A DNA stretch of 64,000 bases, taken from the NCBI GenBank assembly GCA_028751875.1, contig CM054153.1:9784664-9848663 (forward strand). Direction: 5' to 3'. Of this stretch, positions 51,201 to 58,490 are shown in pieces. The stretch comes from Rapana venosa (Eukaryota > Mollusca > Gastropoda > Neogastropoda > Muricidae). The notes under the pieces are model-generated. The model searched no databases. It was given only the letters and a program-made list of their open reading frames with translations, and was not told where the DNA came from. Positions within the stretch are counted from its first letter, which is position 1; every line of letters starts with the position of its first letter. A program made the position numbers and the translations under genes.

Positions 51201-54200
51201 CCTTCCCATCGTCTAAAACCACTTTGAGTGAACAGACGTAAAATCGAAGCAGCAGCAGCAGCAACACACACAAAACACCAACACACAATACCACTACACA
51301 ACACTAACCACCACCTACCGATGAGAGTGAAGGCCATAGCCAGGACGAAGGCGAAGAGGGTGGCACGTAGAGACATGTTGCTCTTCTTCCCAGTGGTCGG
51401 GGCAAACCACTCCAGCTTAGGAAACAGCCGGTCCTGACACACCGCCTGTTGGAACACAAGTCAAGTCAAGTCAAAAATACCTGAATCATACCATACAATA
51501 CGTCAAGTCAAAAATACTGTAATCATCCCATACAATACGTCAAGTCACAAATACCTGAATCATCCCACACAATACCTACAGGCCCACTGAATATACGAAT
51601 CATAATTTTTTAAAAAGACACATGAAAACTACATTTCATATTGGTTTAAACATTCCGAGAAAACTTCAAATAAAAATCACACACACACACTCGCACACAG
51701 GGTGTAGCAATACATGGGTGCATTTCTTATACTATATAGACCACCGATCCCCTTTTATCACAGTGAGCAGGATAGTCCTCACACACTACATACACACATA
51801 TCCCGTACATACTGTTAGCAGATGATAATGCCACCAAACTGCATGACAATGATGTGGATGAGCGGTCGACTGGTAATCTACTCATCCAGAGAGCGACAAG
51901 TTGAGGGTTTGAGCCTCCATTTTAAAGGTTTTAATTTTACTGGGCTGGATATTTTTTCTTTCGTCAACCCTACTTAGCTTAACCTTAGCTTTGGGGGAAA
52001 AGCGAGTGCTCTGACCACCGAGCTAGCTATCCCGTCCCCAAGCTTAGATTAAGCGGCACTGAGAATGGCTACCAAGGGGATGGGTGACCAGTTGCGCACC
52101 TTGGCTTCAATACTGTCTCCCAGTTGTAAATGGGTACCTGCCCTCTTTAGGGTCAGGGAAGGGAAGGTAAATCAGCGAGGGAGAGGAGATGGGTGCCGCC
52201 CTCGATATGCTGGCCCCCTGGAGAAACTGAGGTCTCTGTCACCTCGCTGCCCAACAACTGCATAGGTTATGGGACACCTTTACCTTTACCAACCCTACCA
52301 CAGGCCACAATAACACAAAAAAATAGTAAGTTTTTAATCATGTGCACAAAAAGGACCCCAAAAGAAAAAAAAAAGGCTGGATGTCTCCTTTACCTGGAAC
52401 ACTTTGGGCGCGGAGACTAAGCTGGCCAGGGCTGAGGAGAGCGTAGCGGCAAACACGCCGATGGTGATGAGAGGGCCAAACGCTGAAATGATCTGCATCG
52501 CCTGCACAACAACCAGACAAAAACCTCGTCACTACTACTAGCAACAACTATCCAGGTGCTGAGAACATTCAAAACCTCGTCACTACTACTAGCAACAACT
52601 ATCCAGGTGCTGAGAACATTCAACACATTCAAATACTGAAGAGGGTATGATTGGTTTTTTCCCCCTAGAGCTCCAAGGTTCACCAATGGTAAGGGCGTGA
52701 CTGGATATCAAACCCAGAACATCAGTTTACTTGTTGGCAGGCGAATGTTTCAACCATCCTGCCACCTTCCTTCTTACGAACACACTGACATAGGTATGAA
52801 TATTTTGGACATGTACGAATACAAATACAATCTCATTTAGAGAAACTCATGTAGGTTATAAAGAAGGATTAAAATGCACACACACACACACACACCAATT
52901 TAAATACACACACTGGCACCTTCATGCGTGCACACACCTTACATGGACACACCTACTCCCCCCACCCTACTCACCCTGTAATCATTATACAGCCCGAAGG
53001 GACACCCTTCCTTGGTCATGGAGCAGTTGGCCACGTTCTCCACAGAAAACACGTAGGGGATACCGGTCGTCGTCATCAACGGCGGCGTGGTCGTCGTGGT
53101 GTTCAACATGGACAACCCTGTCACGTTAGCGCTGAGGTACGACACTGTGGCGTTGACCGCGTCGGGCGAGAGGGTGGTGGCGACGGCACTGACCAAAGCT
53201 TCTGGCATGTAGCCGTTGGCCAGGCGAAGCATGCTGGCCCCGATCATGACGGCCACAACGAGGTACACCGCTGTGCTGATCAGGATGGCCGACAGCGTTC
53301 CTTTGGGGATGGCTTTCGCTGGGTTCTGCACATCAACAAGCATTGGATTTGAGTTTGTTTTTTAAGTCTAACACGCGGTTAGTGACGGATGGTCTGGATG
53401 GTTACACGAAGGTGGCAGGATGGTTAAGACGTTTGCCTGCCAACAAGTAAACCGTGAGGTTCTGGGTTCGATTCCCAGCCTTGGCCTTTCTTCCCAGTTT
53501 GACAAAAAAATCGAACTGAATGTCAAAGTCCTTCGGATGAGACTATAAACCGAGGCCCCGTGTTCGAACGCATGCAGAACATCTTGCGCACACGTTAAAT
53601 CCTGTTCCGCTTTTCGGAAGAGTAGGCCATTGTGTGCCAGTGGAAACAGATGACAAAATTGACAAAACCGCATACACACGGGGACTGATGTAAAAAAGCA
53701 CATGAGTGCTTATTCCATTATCCTCGATATAAAAGAATAAATAAAAATAAATGACCTGGGTTCGAATTTTGTTCAAGGGGATATTTTCTTCTGGAGTTAA
53801 CATCAGTGCCAACTCCACTCTTCCCAAAAGCCTTTCGGATGAGACTGTAAACTGAGGTCCTGTATGTGAATGCACGCATAACTTCTTGTGCACAAGTTAA
53901 CACCTGTTCCGCTTTTTGGAAGAGTAGGCCATTGTGTGCTGGTGGGAACGGATGACTAAACTAACAAAACTGCAAACACACGGGGACTGGAAAAAGCACA
54001 CGAGTGCTTATTCTATCATCCTTGAAATAAAAGAATAAATGAAATAAATAATCAGATATTATATCCCTGCCAACCTCACCCCCCAAAAAAACAACAACCA
54101 CCAAACTCACCCCCTAACCAAAACCTATATTTTTACGTTTGTTCACAGCTGTGGTGATCATGAAAACTTAAAGTCAGGGCTGTCAGTTTCCTCTCTGTCC

Positions 54201-57115
54201 AACTTTGACACGAGCAGTTGCTTCACATCCAAACTGAACAGATCAGATATCGTACATGACAGGCACTGTAGCTGAGTGGTTAAGACAGTCTTGACTTCAA
54301 TCCCATGGGTCCATGAAGTTGTGGCTTTGAATCTCAGCAGTGTCTGGTGAATTAAGGGCGCGGGAAATTTTATGATCTCCCAGGCCAACTTCATCAAGTG
54401 CAAACCTGCCAGTGCCTTCACTCCCTTCGTGTCTCCACACATGCAGACTGAGTAGGATGAATGAAAGCGCTTTGATTTGTTTGTTGCAAGATATAGCGCT
54501 ACGTAAATTCCATTTATTATTATTATTATTAGATCAAATACGCACGTCAACGCTCACGTGATTCATGTCAATGTTAGGCTGGTTACAGGAACACGAACAT
54601 ACCCAGCATACATCCCCGAAGTTGGAATGTGACTACCATCATGGTGGGCAAAAACGGTGGCATACACAAAATCTCACTATTCGCTGCTCTAGCCGAGGAC
54701 AAAAGCAAACATAGAAACAAAGACACAATCCATCCACTGACAGAAATATATGCAGTGTGACCTTACCTTGAGGTCACCGGAGATGTTGGCACCGGCGAGG
54801 ATACCAGTGGCAGCGGGGAAGAACACGGCAAAGACGGACGCAAAATTGTTGCCGTCCCGATAACTGCTGAAAGCGTTCGCCACCAGTGTACCCACTGTCC
54901 AAACAGAAAAACGCCTTCATGTCACAGGATGAACAGAATGTGTATGTGCGTGCGCGTTTGCGTGTGTGTGTGTGTGTATGTGTGTGTGTGTGTGTGTATG
55001 TGTGTGTGTGCCGTGTGTGTATGTGTGTACGTGCATCAGCACTGAATGAATCGGAAGAGCTCAAAATAAAGAATTGTATTTTTTTGTTAATATATGCCTG
55101 TGCATGTGCGTACACACACACACACACACACACAGCTTGCACAAGCACACAAGCCCAAGCATACACATACACAAAGACGGTGACTGACAGAAAGAAGAAA
55201 ATTTCCACCTAAAGGGCTGTGATATCATTCCCACAAAAAAATGAGCCTCTGGTACCTCTGTTTAAAGAACATTTTCAATTATCAATCAGAAACTTTTACA
55301 GCACTGGCAAAATCAAAACTGTACTTAACACAGCTCATTAAAAATCACAAAGTAAAAAATCCGTGAGATTGTAAAACTTGAAGATTTTCTTACACCCAGA
55401 GAAACGATCATCAAGTAGCAAAACTTTAAACAACAGTTAAACTATACTCTCTCATTCTCACTTGTGTGCTCATACATACACATACATGTGTGTGCACACA
55501 TATACACACATGTGCATGAACACATAACCACACACACCAGATTACACAATAACATACACTACCCATTTTACACACATACACTATCCACATACCCTACCCT
55601 TACTACACATATATCCAACACCTCCCCTCCCCCTCACATATCCAACACCCACTAACCCCCCCCCCCCCCCCCCCCCCCAAACTTCCCCACCCCTCCCTGC
55701 ACTTACCTTTTACAGCAGTGAAGCCACGTGAAGCTTTGTAGTCTGTAGGGGGGAGGAAGATACCCACAAAGAAGTTTCCCAGAGCGATGATCAGCCCAAC
55801 CAGCAATCCTAGCTGTGCCTGCAACAACAACAACAAAAAAATCACAAAGTTGTCAAGCATCAACACTGTCACATGGGGATGGGATAGCTCAGTGGTCAGA
55901 GCACTCTCTTTTCCCAGATAAAGGTTAAGCAGCATCCAGCGTGGTTTACCAGTGCAGTCCCCCAGTTCTCCCAGCTTTAAATGGGTACCTGCCTCTTTAG
56001 GGTCAGGGAAGGTAAACCAGCAAGGGAGGAGATGGGTGCTGCCCTCAATATGCTGGCCCCTTGAGAAGCTGAGGTCTCTGATGCCTCACTCCCCTACGAC
56101 CACATAGGTTATGGGACACCTTTACCTTTGGAACTTGGGGAGGGGGGACGCTGTACTGAAGCCAAGGCATACTACTGGACACCCATCAATGAGGCAATCA
56201 TACTCAACACTGCTTAAAACTTTTTCTCCATGGGTAACCTGCCATAGGGTAGCCAACCATCTACTGGTCCTTCACTCACTACTGGGTTATGGTAGCATAC
56301 AAATGCACACTGTGCATGTGTACTGGGAAAGAGGAGTTCTTTCTCCTAATGTAGGAATAGCGTTAAAACATTAGCTTGAGGAGAACAAACTGTGCTCTGA
56401 CCACTGAGCTTGACCCTATCCCTGTCAATCAAGAGAAACAGCAGAAACTTCAGGCTGACCAGCCACCTTGGCACAGTGGTTAGTGCCTTGGGTTAGACTG
56501 GAAGGTTGTGGGTTCGCATCCCATAAGAGTCACAGGGACCACATAGTCGAGCTTCATGGATACAATTTTGAGAGTGTTGCTCAAGTTATCTTTAACTCTA
56601 CCAAAAGGCGGAACGGGTTTTAACATGCATACACAGTGTGTGTGTGTGTGTGTGAGAGCATGTGCGTGCATATGTAAATGTTTTTTTGTGGGTAGAGCGC
56701 TTTGATTTGTTTTTTGCAAGATATAGCGCTATATAAATTCCATTTTATTATTATTATTAATATTATCTGACCAACACTGCAGGTGTCTGCATCTCTCATG
56801 TCTGGTTGCTACCAGGATAAAATGGAAGCATACAGTACAGCCCTGTCACGTAGTCTCAAAACACATGCACTTCTATAGCAGCACTGTTACATCTTTGTGC
56901 AATAAAAGAAAATCGTCTCTGATCCTGGTGGCTCAATGACGATGAGGCAGCAACAAAAACAAATAAATAAAAATTTTAAAAAACAGCAAAAATTTCAGGC
57001 TACTCACCCTAGACTCCCACTCCATGCCGCAGACTGAAATGGCACACAGGATTATCAACATGATAGCTCCGAACAGGCGAATATCATTTTCGTACGTGGT
57101 GAGTATCCCGATATT
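34307..57115 (-). CDS. SLC12A2-like: Na-K-Cl / Na-Cl cotransporter (SLC12 family), last 18 exons, 849 aa, 5' incomplete
   Basis: Eighteen minus-strand exons with GT-AG borders join in phase to 2550 nt (849 codons plus TAG). Order: 57115-57008, 55818-55707, 54894-54767, 53325-52975, 52501-52394, 51445-51319, 50573-50472, 49869-49714, 48997-48898, 48402-48291, 47667-47533, 46280-46174, 45206-45076, 39025-38662, 37721-37635, 36122-36005, 35316-35249, 34442-34307. The protein is an electroneutral plasma-membrane importer coupling Cl to Na (and K). TM6 has [18 protein letters not shown], the NKCC/NCC form rather than the KCC form; Pro100 and Thr103 of this fragment match the K-site Pro496/Thr499 of human NKCC1. 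TM8 keeps ATLSSA, the Na-site serines. The C-terminus [12 protein letters not shown] is diagnostic. TM1-TM3, including the Tyr that separates NKCC from NCC, are outside the window, so the ion selectivity is not settled. Confidence 0.95.
34635..34730 (+). repeat. Repeat-E copy
   Basis: CTCGGCTAGAGCTCTGAGGT, then TTACCAATGGTGAGACTTTT and GCGTATGCGACTG. It lies in the last intron of the SLC12 gene. Confidence 0.7.
35249..35316 (-). CDS. SLC12A2-like: SLC12 exon, C-domain (short)
   Basis: 68 nt: [20 protein letters not shown], then IVL. It equals the (Y)R..RLNE.l...S..A.LIV segment. Acceptor GTGTTTCAG, donor CT|GTAAGT. Confidence 0.93.
36005..36122 (-). CDS. SLC12A2-like: SLC12 exon, C-domain
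   Basis: [20 protein letters not shown], then [19 protein letters not shown]. It corresponds to the ...PWKITD.EL...K segment of NKCC. Donor AAG|GTAAGG, phase 0. Confidence 0.9.
36225..36906 (+). repeat. Retroposon-like repeat with 46-base poly-A tail
   Basis: The 5' part (CTGACCAACACTGCAGGTGT, CGTAGTCTCAAA-like, TATGCACTTC) is also present at 56765-56955. The unit continues through GC-richer sequence and ends in an uninterrupted A46 run at 36861-36906, inside the SLC12 intron between 36122 and 37635. No coding homology was seen in it. Confidence 0.65.
37125..37390 (+). repeat. Unclassified GC-richer insertion, possibly repeat-derived
   Basis: GATCGACTATGACTCTCTGA... to GACGGACATACATACTACAG is more GC-rich than the flanking intron and has an 86-codon open frame with no recognised homology. 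It lies in the same intron as the A46-tailed repeat. Confidence 0.35.
37635..37721 (-). CDS. SLC12A2-like: SLC12 exon, C-domain
   Basis: [20 protein letters not shown], then VNKAPKEE. It matches the ..LLSKFRI... segment of NKCC. Acceptor TCTCACAG, donor AG|GTGAGG; phases agree with both neighbours. Confidence 0.9.
38288..38518 (+). repeat. SINE-A copy (plus), lacks the tRNA head
   Basis: AAGTCCTTCGAATGAGACTA, AGGCCCCGTGTTCGAACGCA, ATCTTGCGCACACGTTAAAT and the ACACGGGGACTGGATGTAAA end, with an (AATAAA)n tail. It is almost identical to 53530-53748 over about 220 bp. Confidence 0.85.
38662..39025 (-). CDS. SLC12A2-like: SLC12 exon, C-domain WWL-DDGGL core
   Basis: 120 full codons plus split codons at both ends. 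A variable basic part ([20 protein letters not shown]) is followed by the diagnostic [17 protein letters not shown] and [15 protein letters not shown]. Acceptor TTGTTGCAG, donor GA|GTGAGT. Confidence 0.97.
40470..40748 (-). repeat. SINE-B copy (minus)
   Basis: Reverse complement of the family: CCATAACCTATAAGGTCGTA, CAGCATATTGAGGGCGGCGC, TTACAGCTGGGGGAACTGTA and CCACTGAGCTATCCCGTCCC. Confidence 0.8.
44293..44418 (-). CDS. Possible acidic cassette exon of the SLC12 gene
   Basis: Inside the 6-kb intron the minus strand codes for [20 protein letters not shown], more Asp, then [19 protein letters not shown]. If the acceptor is the AG at 44420-44419 and the donor is A|GTTCGT after 44293, the segment is 126 nt and begins and ends in the phase needed to sit between the flanking exons, adding 42 residues. 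Vertebrate NKCC1 has an alternatively spliced exon in the same variable linker. Against it: the donor is weak, the acceptor lacks a strong pyrimidine tract, and GAT/GAG repeats can mimic acidic coding sequence. Confidence 0.3.
45076..45206 (-). CDS. SLC12A2-like: SLC12 exon, C-domain before the variable region
   Basis: [20 protein letters not shown], then [20 protein letters not shown] and TDD. DAF(D)..YGV..(R)(L/M)KEGL is a family motif. The exon ends one base into the next codon, in the low-conservation acidic linker. The following intron (to 39025) is the longest between recognised exons, at 6.05 kb. Confidence 0.95.
46174..46280 (-). CDS. SLC12A2-like: SLC12 exon, C-domain
   Basis: [20 protein letters not shown], then [20 protein letters not shown](I/V)MGFK is strongly conserved in the family. 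Donor GTAAGT after two bases of His549. Confidence 0.95.
46340..46628 (-). repeat. SINE-B copy (minus)
   Basis: CCCATAACCTATGTGGTCGT, GGGGCCAGCATATTGAGGAT and GACCACTAAGCTATCCTGCC, in the order of the reverse-complemented family. Confidence 0.8.
46944..47323. repeat. 27-bp minisatellite, about 14 units, apparently grown from a SINE-A tail
   Basis: Unit CAGTATCTGTGAAATAAAAA plus GAGTTTA. Units differ by single-base indels and substitutions (an AT insertion near 47093, a lost GA near 47150). The first unit (CAGCATCTGTGAAATAAAGA) follows directly on a decayed SINE-A end (GCACACACGAGTGCTTCTTC at about 46925), whose usual tail is CATTATCCT(G/C)(G/A)AAATAAAAGA. Confidence 0.9.
47325..47440 (+). 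repeat. 3' end of an RTE-like element
   Basis: Ends in GTAGTTGCTGTCTGAGCGTT then TGACGAAGAATGAAGATGA, matching the end at 10545-10583. It lies in the intron upstream of the 47667-47533 exon's donor side. Confidence 0.5.
47533..47667 (-). CDS. SLC12A2-like: SLC12 exon, C-domain
   Basis: 45 codons, phase 0: [20 protein letters not shown], then [20 protein letters not shown] and QSMLQ. It corresponds to the ...KAFYAPV...GAQ-LMQ region of NKCC. Donor GTAAGA. Confidence 0.93.
47911..48042. repeat. 70-bp tandem duplication
   Basis: ATCTGGCCAACAAGAGCAAT starts at 47911 and again at 47981, each followed by ACAG(T/C)AGTTGT(G/C)ATTGCAG and ACACAGTAGAATATATAA. The copies are over 90% alike by eye. Confidence 0.9.
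48076..48260. repeat. GA-rich microsatellite
   Basis: Imperfect (GA)n and GGAGA arrays next to the donor of exon 48402-48291. The long open frames through it on both strands (Arg/Glu or Ser/Leu) are low-complexity artefacts. Confidence 0.95.
48291..48402 (-). CDS. SLC12A2-like: SLC12 exon, C-domain
   Basis: [20 protein letters not shown], then [17 protein letters not shown]. Acceptor TTTTCAG; donor GTCAGT, next to a long GA-rich microsatellite (48076-48260) in the following intron. Confidence 0.95.
48410..48531. repeat. ATCC/ATCAATC tetranucleotide-like array
   Basis: Reiterated AATCCATCCATCAATC and CAGTCAATCC units directly upstream (in gene sense) of the acceptor of exon 48402-48291. Confidence 0.9.
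48898..48997 (-). CDS. SLC12A2-like: SLC12 exon, start of cytoplasmic C-domain
   Basis: [20 protein letters not shown] then [18 protein letters not shown] is the conserved junction between TM12 and the cytoplasmic domain in the NKCC/NCC group. Ends with two bases of Arg431. Confidence 0.95.
49441..49620. repeat. 60-bp tandem repeat, 3 units
   Basis: Units at 49441, 49501 and 49561 carry TCAA(A/G)TTATCTCAAAGCTG, then TTCTCACACTC and CCCCCC; units 2 and 3 start with CAACCTTCAT. The period is exactly 60. Confidence 0.93.
49714..49869 (-). CDS. SLC12A2-like: SLC12 exon, TM11-TM12
   Basis: [17 protein letters not shown], then two hydrophobic helices ([20 protein letters not shown], then [13 protein letters not shown]). 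Donor GTCAGT at phase 1, completing Asn398 with the next exon ([11 protein letters not shown]). Confidence 0.95.
50140..50350. repeat. Polypurine tract (plus strand GAA/GGA)
   Basis: About 200 bases of nearly pure purine. In gene sense it is a polypyrimidine tract in the intron between exons 50573-50472 and 49869-49714. Confidence 0.9.
50472..50573 (-). CDS. SLC12A2-like: SLC12 exon, TM10
   Basis: [20 protein letters not shown] then [13 protein letters not shown]. Tyr329 of the fragment aligns with the TM10 tyrosine that lines the Cl site in NKCC1. Donor CCAG|GTTGGT, weaker than its neighbours. Confidence 0.95.
51319..51445 (-). CDS. SLC12A2-like: SLC12 exon, cytoplasmic loop and TM9
   Basis: [20 protein letters not shown], then [18 protein letters not shown]. 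Ends one base into Gly312; donor GTAGGT. Confidence 0.95.
51460..51574. repeat. 37-38 bp tandem repeat, 3 units
   Basis: Unit CGTCAAGTCAAAAATACCTG plus AATCATCCCATACAATA, located immediately upstream (in gene sense) of exon 51445-51319. Confidence 0.9.
51970..52290 (+). repeat. SINE-B copy (plus)
   Basis: Contains GAGCTAGCTATCCCGTCCCC in a rearranged head, TTGTAAATGGGTACCTGCCC, TCTTTAGGGTCAGGGAAGGG and TAGGTTATGGGACACCTTTA. Confidence 0.75.
52394..52501 (-). CDS. SLC12A2-like: SLC12 exon, TM8 (Na site)
   Basis: 36 codons: [20 protein letters not shown] then [16 protein letters not shown]. Ala252, Ser255 and Ser256 of the fragment correspond to the Na-coordinating Ala610, Ser613 and Ser614 of human NKCC1, supporting a Na-dependent carrier. 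A 51-bp duplication begins about 18 bp upstream of the acceptor. Confidence 0.97.
52519..52622. repeat. 51-bp tandem duplication beside an exon
   Basis: AAAACCTCGTCACTACTACT occurs at about 52519 and 52571, each followed by AGCAACAACTATCCAGGTGC and TGAGAACATTC. The copies are identical by eye, so the duplication is recent. Confidence 0.93.
52660..52790 (-). repeat. Repeat-E joined to a tRNA-like head
   Basis: The plus strand reads CTAGAGCTCCAAGGTTCACC, then ATATCAAACCCAGAACATCA and AACCATCCTGCCACCTTCCT. The reverse complement gives a head with GGTGGCAGGATGGTTGAAAC and a box-B-like TTCTGGGTTTGATATCC, the same head that begins the full SINE-A at 53405. Repeat E is therefore probably the 3' part of a minus-strand tRNA-headed SINE. 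Confidence 0.6.
52975..53325 (-). CDS. SLC12A2-like: SLC12 exon, TM7 and large glycosylated extracellular loop
   Basis: 117 codons, phase 0. [18 protein letters not shown] starts TM7. The loop has four N-glycosylation sequons (N174 AT, N183 VT, N191 TT, N216 CS in fragment numbering), a Thr-rich stretch ([13 protein letters not shown]) and two cysteines (217 and 224), then [11 protein letters not shown]. The Thr run is probably species-specific. Acceptor AG at 53327-53326, donor GTGAGT. Confidence 0.97.
53405..53748 (+). repeat. SINE-A, the most complete copy
   Basis: Head AAGGTGGCAGGATGGTTAAG (box A), GAGGTTCTGGGTTCGATTCC (box B), body TCCTTCGGATGAGACTATAA then ACCGAGGCCCCGTG, TTTTCGGAAGAGTAGGCCAT, ACACGGGGACTGATGTAAAA, and a tail of ATAAAAGAATAAATAAAAAT. 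Length is about 345 bp. The internal boxes imply past RNA polymerase III transcription. Confidence 0.9.
53752..54055 (+). repeat. Second SINE-A copy, head to tail with the first
   Basis: CCTGGGTTCGAATTTTGTTC, then GGAGTTAACATCAGTGCCAA, TTCGGATGAGACTGTAAACT, AGGCCATTGTGTGCTGGTGG and the CATCCTTGAAATAAAAGAAT tail. It has the longer TTAACATCAGTG segment absent from the first copy. Confidence 0.9.
54255..54540 (+). repeat. SINE-C with tRNA-like head and (ATT)n tail
   Basis: Head GGCACTGTAGCTGAGTGGTT...AAGACAG (box A), box-B-like TGGCTTTGAATCTCAGC, and 3' end GCGCTTTGATTTGTTTGTTG, CAAGATATAGCGCTACGTAA, then ATTCCATTTATTATTATT. A second copy is at 56460-56760. The 3' end alone recurs near 7745, 11690 and 48815. 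Confidence 0.8.
54605..54715 (-). repeat. Repeat-E copy (minus)
   Basis: CATGGTGGGCAAAAACGGTG, CATACACAAAATCTCACTAT and GCTCTAGCCGAGGACAAA, the reverse complement of the copy at 34635-34730. Confidence 0.7.
54767..54894 (-). CDS. SLC12A2-like: SLC12 exon, TM6 with ion-binding helix break
   Basis: Starts with TG of Val74, then [17 protein letters not shown] and [19 protein letters not shown]. The broken helix FPAATGIL supplies backbone contacts for K and Cl in solved NKCC1 structures (established knowledge). Donor GTAAGG at phase 0. Confidence 0.97.
54955..55030. repeat. GT microsatellite
   Basis: GTGTGTGTATGTGTGT-type run in the intron upstream of exon 54894-54767; a CA run at 55112-55132 lies nearby. 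Confidence 0.95.
55707..55818 (-). CDS. SLC12A2-like: SLC12 exon, TM5
   Basis: 37 codons plus one base. [20 protein letters not shown] is TM5, followed by [17 protein letters not shown]. Donor GTAAGT. The last base pairs with two bases of the next exon to form Val74. Confidence 0.95.
55872..56135 (+). repeat. SINE-B copy (plus)
   Basis: GGGGATGGGATAGCTCAGTG, GTCAGAGCACTCTCTTTTCC, AAATGGGTACCTGCCTCTTT, CAATATGCTGGCCCCTTGAG and ATAGGTTATGGGACACCTTT. It has the clearest family head. Confidence 0.85.
56460..56760 (+). repeat. SINE-C copy
   Basis: Head TTGGCACAGTGGTTAGTGCC and box-B-like TTGTGGGTTCGCATCCC; 3' end AGCGCTTTGATTTGTTTTTT, GCAAGATATAGCGCTATATA, then ATTCCATTTTATTATTATTA. Confidence 0.8.
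56765..56955 (+). repeat. Copy of the 36225-36430 repeat
   Basis: CTGACCAACACTGCAGGTGT, TACAGCCCTGTCACGTAGTC and ACATGCACTTCTATAGCAGC match 36228-36350 in order, about 80% by eye. Confidence 0.75.
57008..57115 (-). CDS. SLC12A2-like: SLC12 exon, TM4
   Basis: 36 codons, phase 0 at both ends. The sequence [11 protein letters not shown] then [10 protein letters not shown] matches the fourth membrane helix of NKCC (NDIR...GMEWE). Acceptor TTGTTGCAG, donor GTGAGT. The upstream exon is not in the window, so the preceding intron is longer than 6.8 kb. Confidence 0.95.
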
Positions 57116-57605
57116 CTGCAACAAAAGGCAAAAAGTGTGAAAATGTTAGTCAGCTGAAATGCACAGTGCTGATAATTTTTTAGTTTGTGGGTTTGTTCCT
57201 CTGCTACAGCTCCGAGCTTCACAAATGGTGAGATTTGCAAAATGTTTACTTGCCATTAAGTAGCCACAAGCCAACTTCAGGGAGCACTGTGTGAGAGTGT
57301 GCACAAGCGCACACACACACACACACACAAGACTATCACACATACAGATAGTCATACACAAACAGTGTCACACACACACACACTACACTTCAGACAAAAT
57401 GCCAACTGAGAAAATAAAACAACAAAAAAAGCAAACATCCCCTAGCAGCAAAACACAAACCACCCACACCAGTACACTCACACACGTACACACAGTATAA
57501 TTATATGTATGCATTACTGCCCAGTGGTGATTCCACAAAGTTTGGACACATCATCACATCAAAGTGATGCTAAAATTGGTCTCTCACAGACCCTTCTTGC
57601 TTGGT

Positions 57606-57760
57606 GGAGAAGAGAAGAGAAGAGAAGAAAGAGAAAAGAGAAAGAAAAGAAGAGAAGAAGAGAAGAGAGGAGAAGGAGAGGAAGGAAAAGATGGAAGAGA
57701 AGAGAAGAGAAGAGAAGAGAGGAGAAGAGAAAAGAGAAGAGAAGAGAAAAGACAAGACAA
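57606..57760. repeat. Polypurine GAGAA tract
   Basis: About 155 bases of AGAGAAGAGAA-type repeats, then ACAAG repeats. The open frames through it on all sides are low-complexity artefacts. Confidence 0.95.
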
Positions 57761-58039
57761 GACAAGATTCTCCCCATTTTTTTATTTTTTTTATTTTTTG
57801 TTAAATACGAGATAATGGAATAAGCATTATTGTCTCTTTACATCCACCCCGTGTGATGCGTTGAAATTCTGTCATCTATTCCACTGGATAAAATGGCTAC
57901 TCCCCATTCTGGTACAGTCAGCGCTGACTATAATTACTAAGTTGAACATCATTAATTTGTACACAGTACCACAGCCACACACAACTCAGGCTGAGATCAC
58001 TCATGGAGGAGAATGTTATGCCCCTCGCTGGGATGGGAA

Positions 58040-58290
58040 GGCGTCACCCAACGGTTAAGTTAGTCGTAATGCAAGGTTTACAACCACACCAAGATGCCAC
58101 CGAGGAAGTACCCCCCCCCCCCCCCCCCCATCGAATACACAGTAAAAACACCACTGCCCAAAAGTCTTTCCCATGACACTATAAACCAAAATCCCGTGTG
58201 CCCATTCATACAGAACGTCTTGCGCACACTTCATAAAACCAATTCTGCTTTTTGGAGCGGAACATCACTGCATGCTGGTGTTGCATAGGG
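58040..58290 (+). repeat. Decayed SINE-A with C19 insertion
   Basis: GGCGTCACCCAACGGTTAAG (head), CCAAAAGTCTTTCCCATGAC then ACTATAAACCAAAATCCCGT, ACGTCTTGCGCACACTTCAT. A C19 run interrupts it at 58111-58129. Confidence 0.65.
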
Positions 58291-58464
58291 AATCTAAATC
58301 TTCTTCCTCCTGACACAAAATATCAATGAATGTGCCTGCGGGCAGTTCTTGCTGTTGGTAAAGAGTGCGTTGACTTGAAATGTATACTTTTTTATATTTT
58401 TTTAAAGTACTTCCTGATCAAAGCCTACAAAATCTATGAGATAAAAAAAAAATTAGGAAAATAT

Positions 58465-58490
58465 CCCCCCCCCCCCCCCCCCCCCCCCCC
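58465..58490. repeat. Poly-C run, 26 bases
   Basis: Uninterrupted C tract in the intron. Confidence 0.95.

Noticed and set aside
53409..53485. A genuine tRNA gene on the plus strand
   Set aside because: It is the tRNA-like head of SINE-A, with no closing acceptor stem.
54774..55212. Long open frames in CA/GT-rich DNA on both strands
   Set aside because: Driven by dinucleotide repeats; the real exon here is 54894-54767 in another frame.
57571..57823. Lys/Arg/Glu-rich open frames
   Set aside because: Product of the GAGAA polypurine tract.
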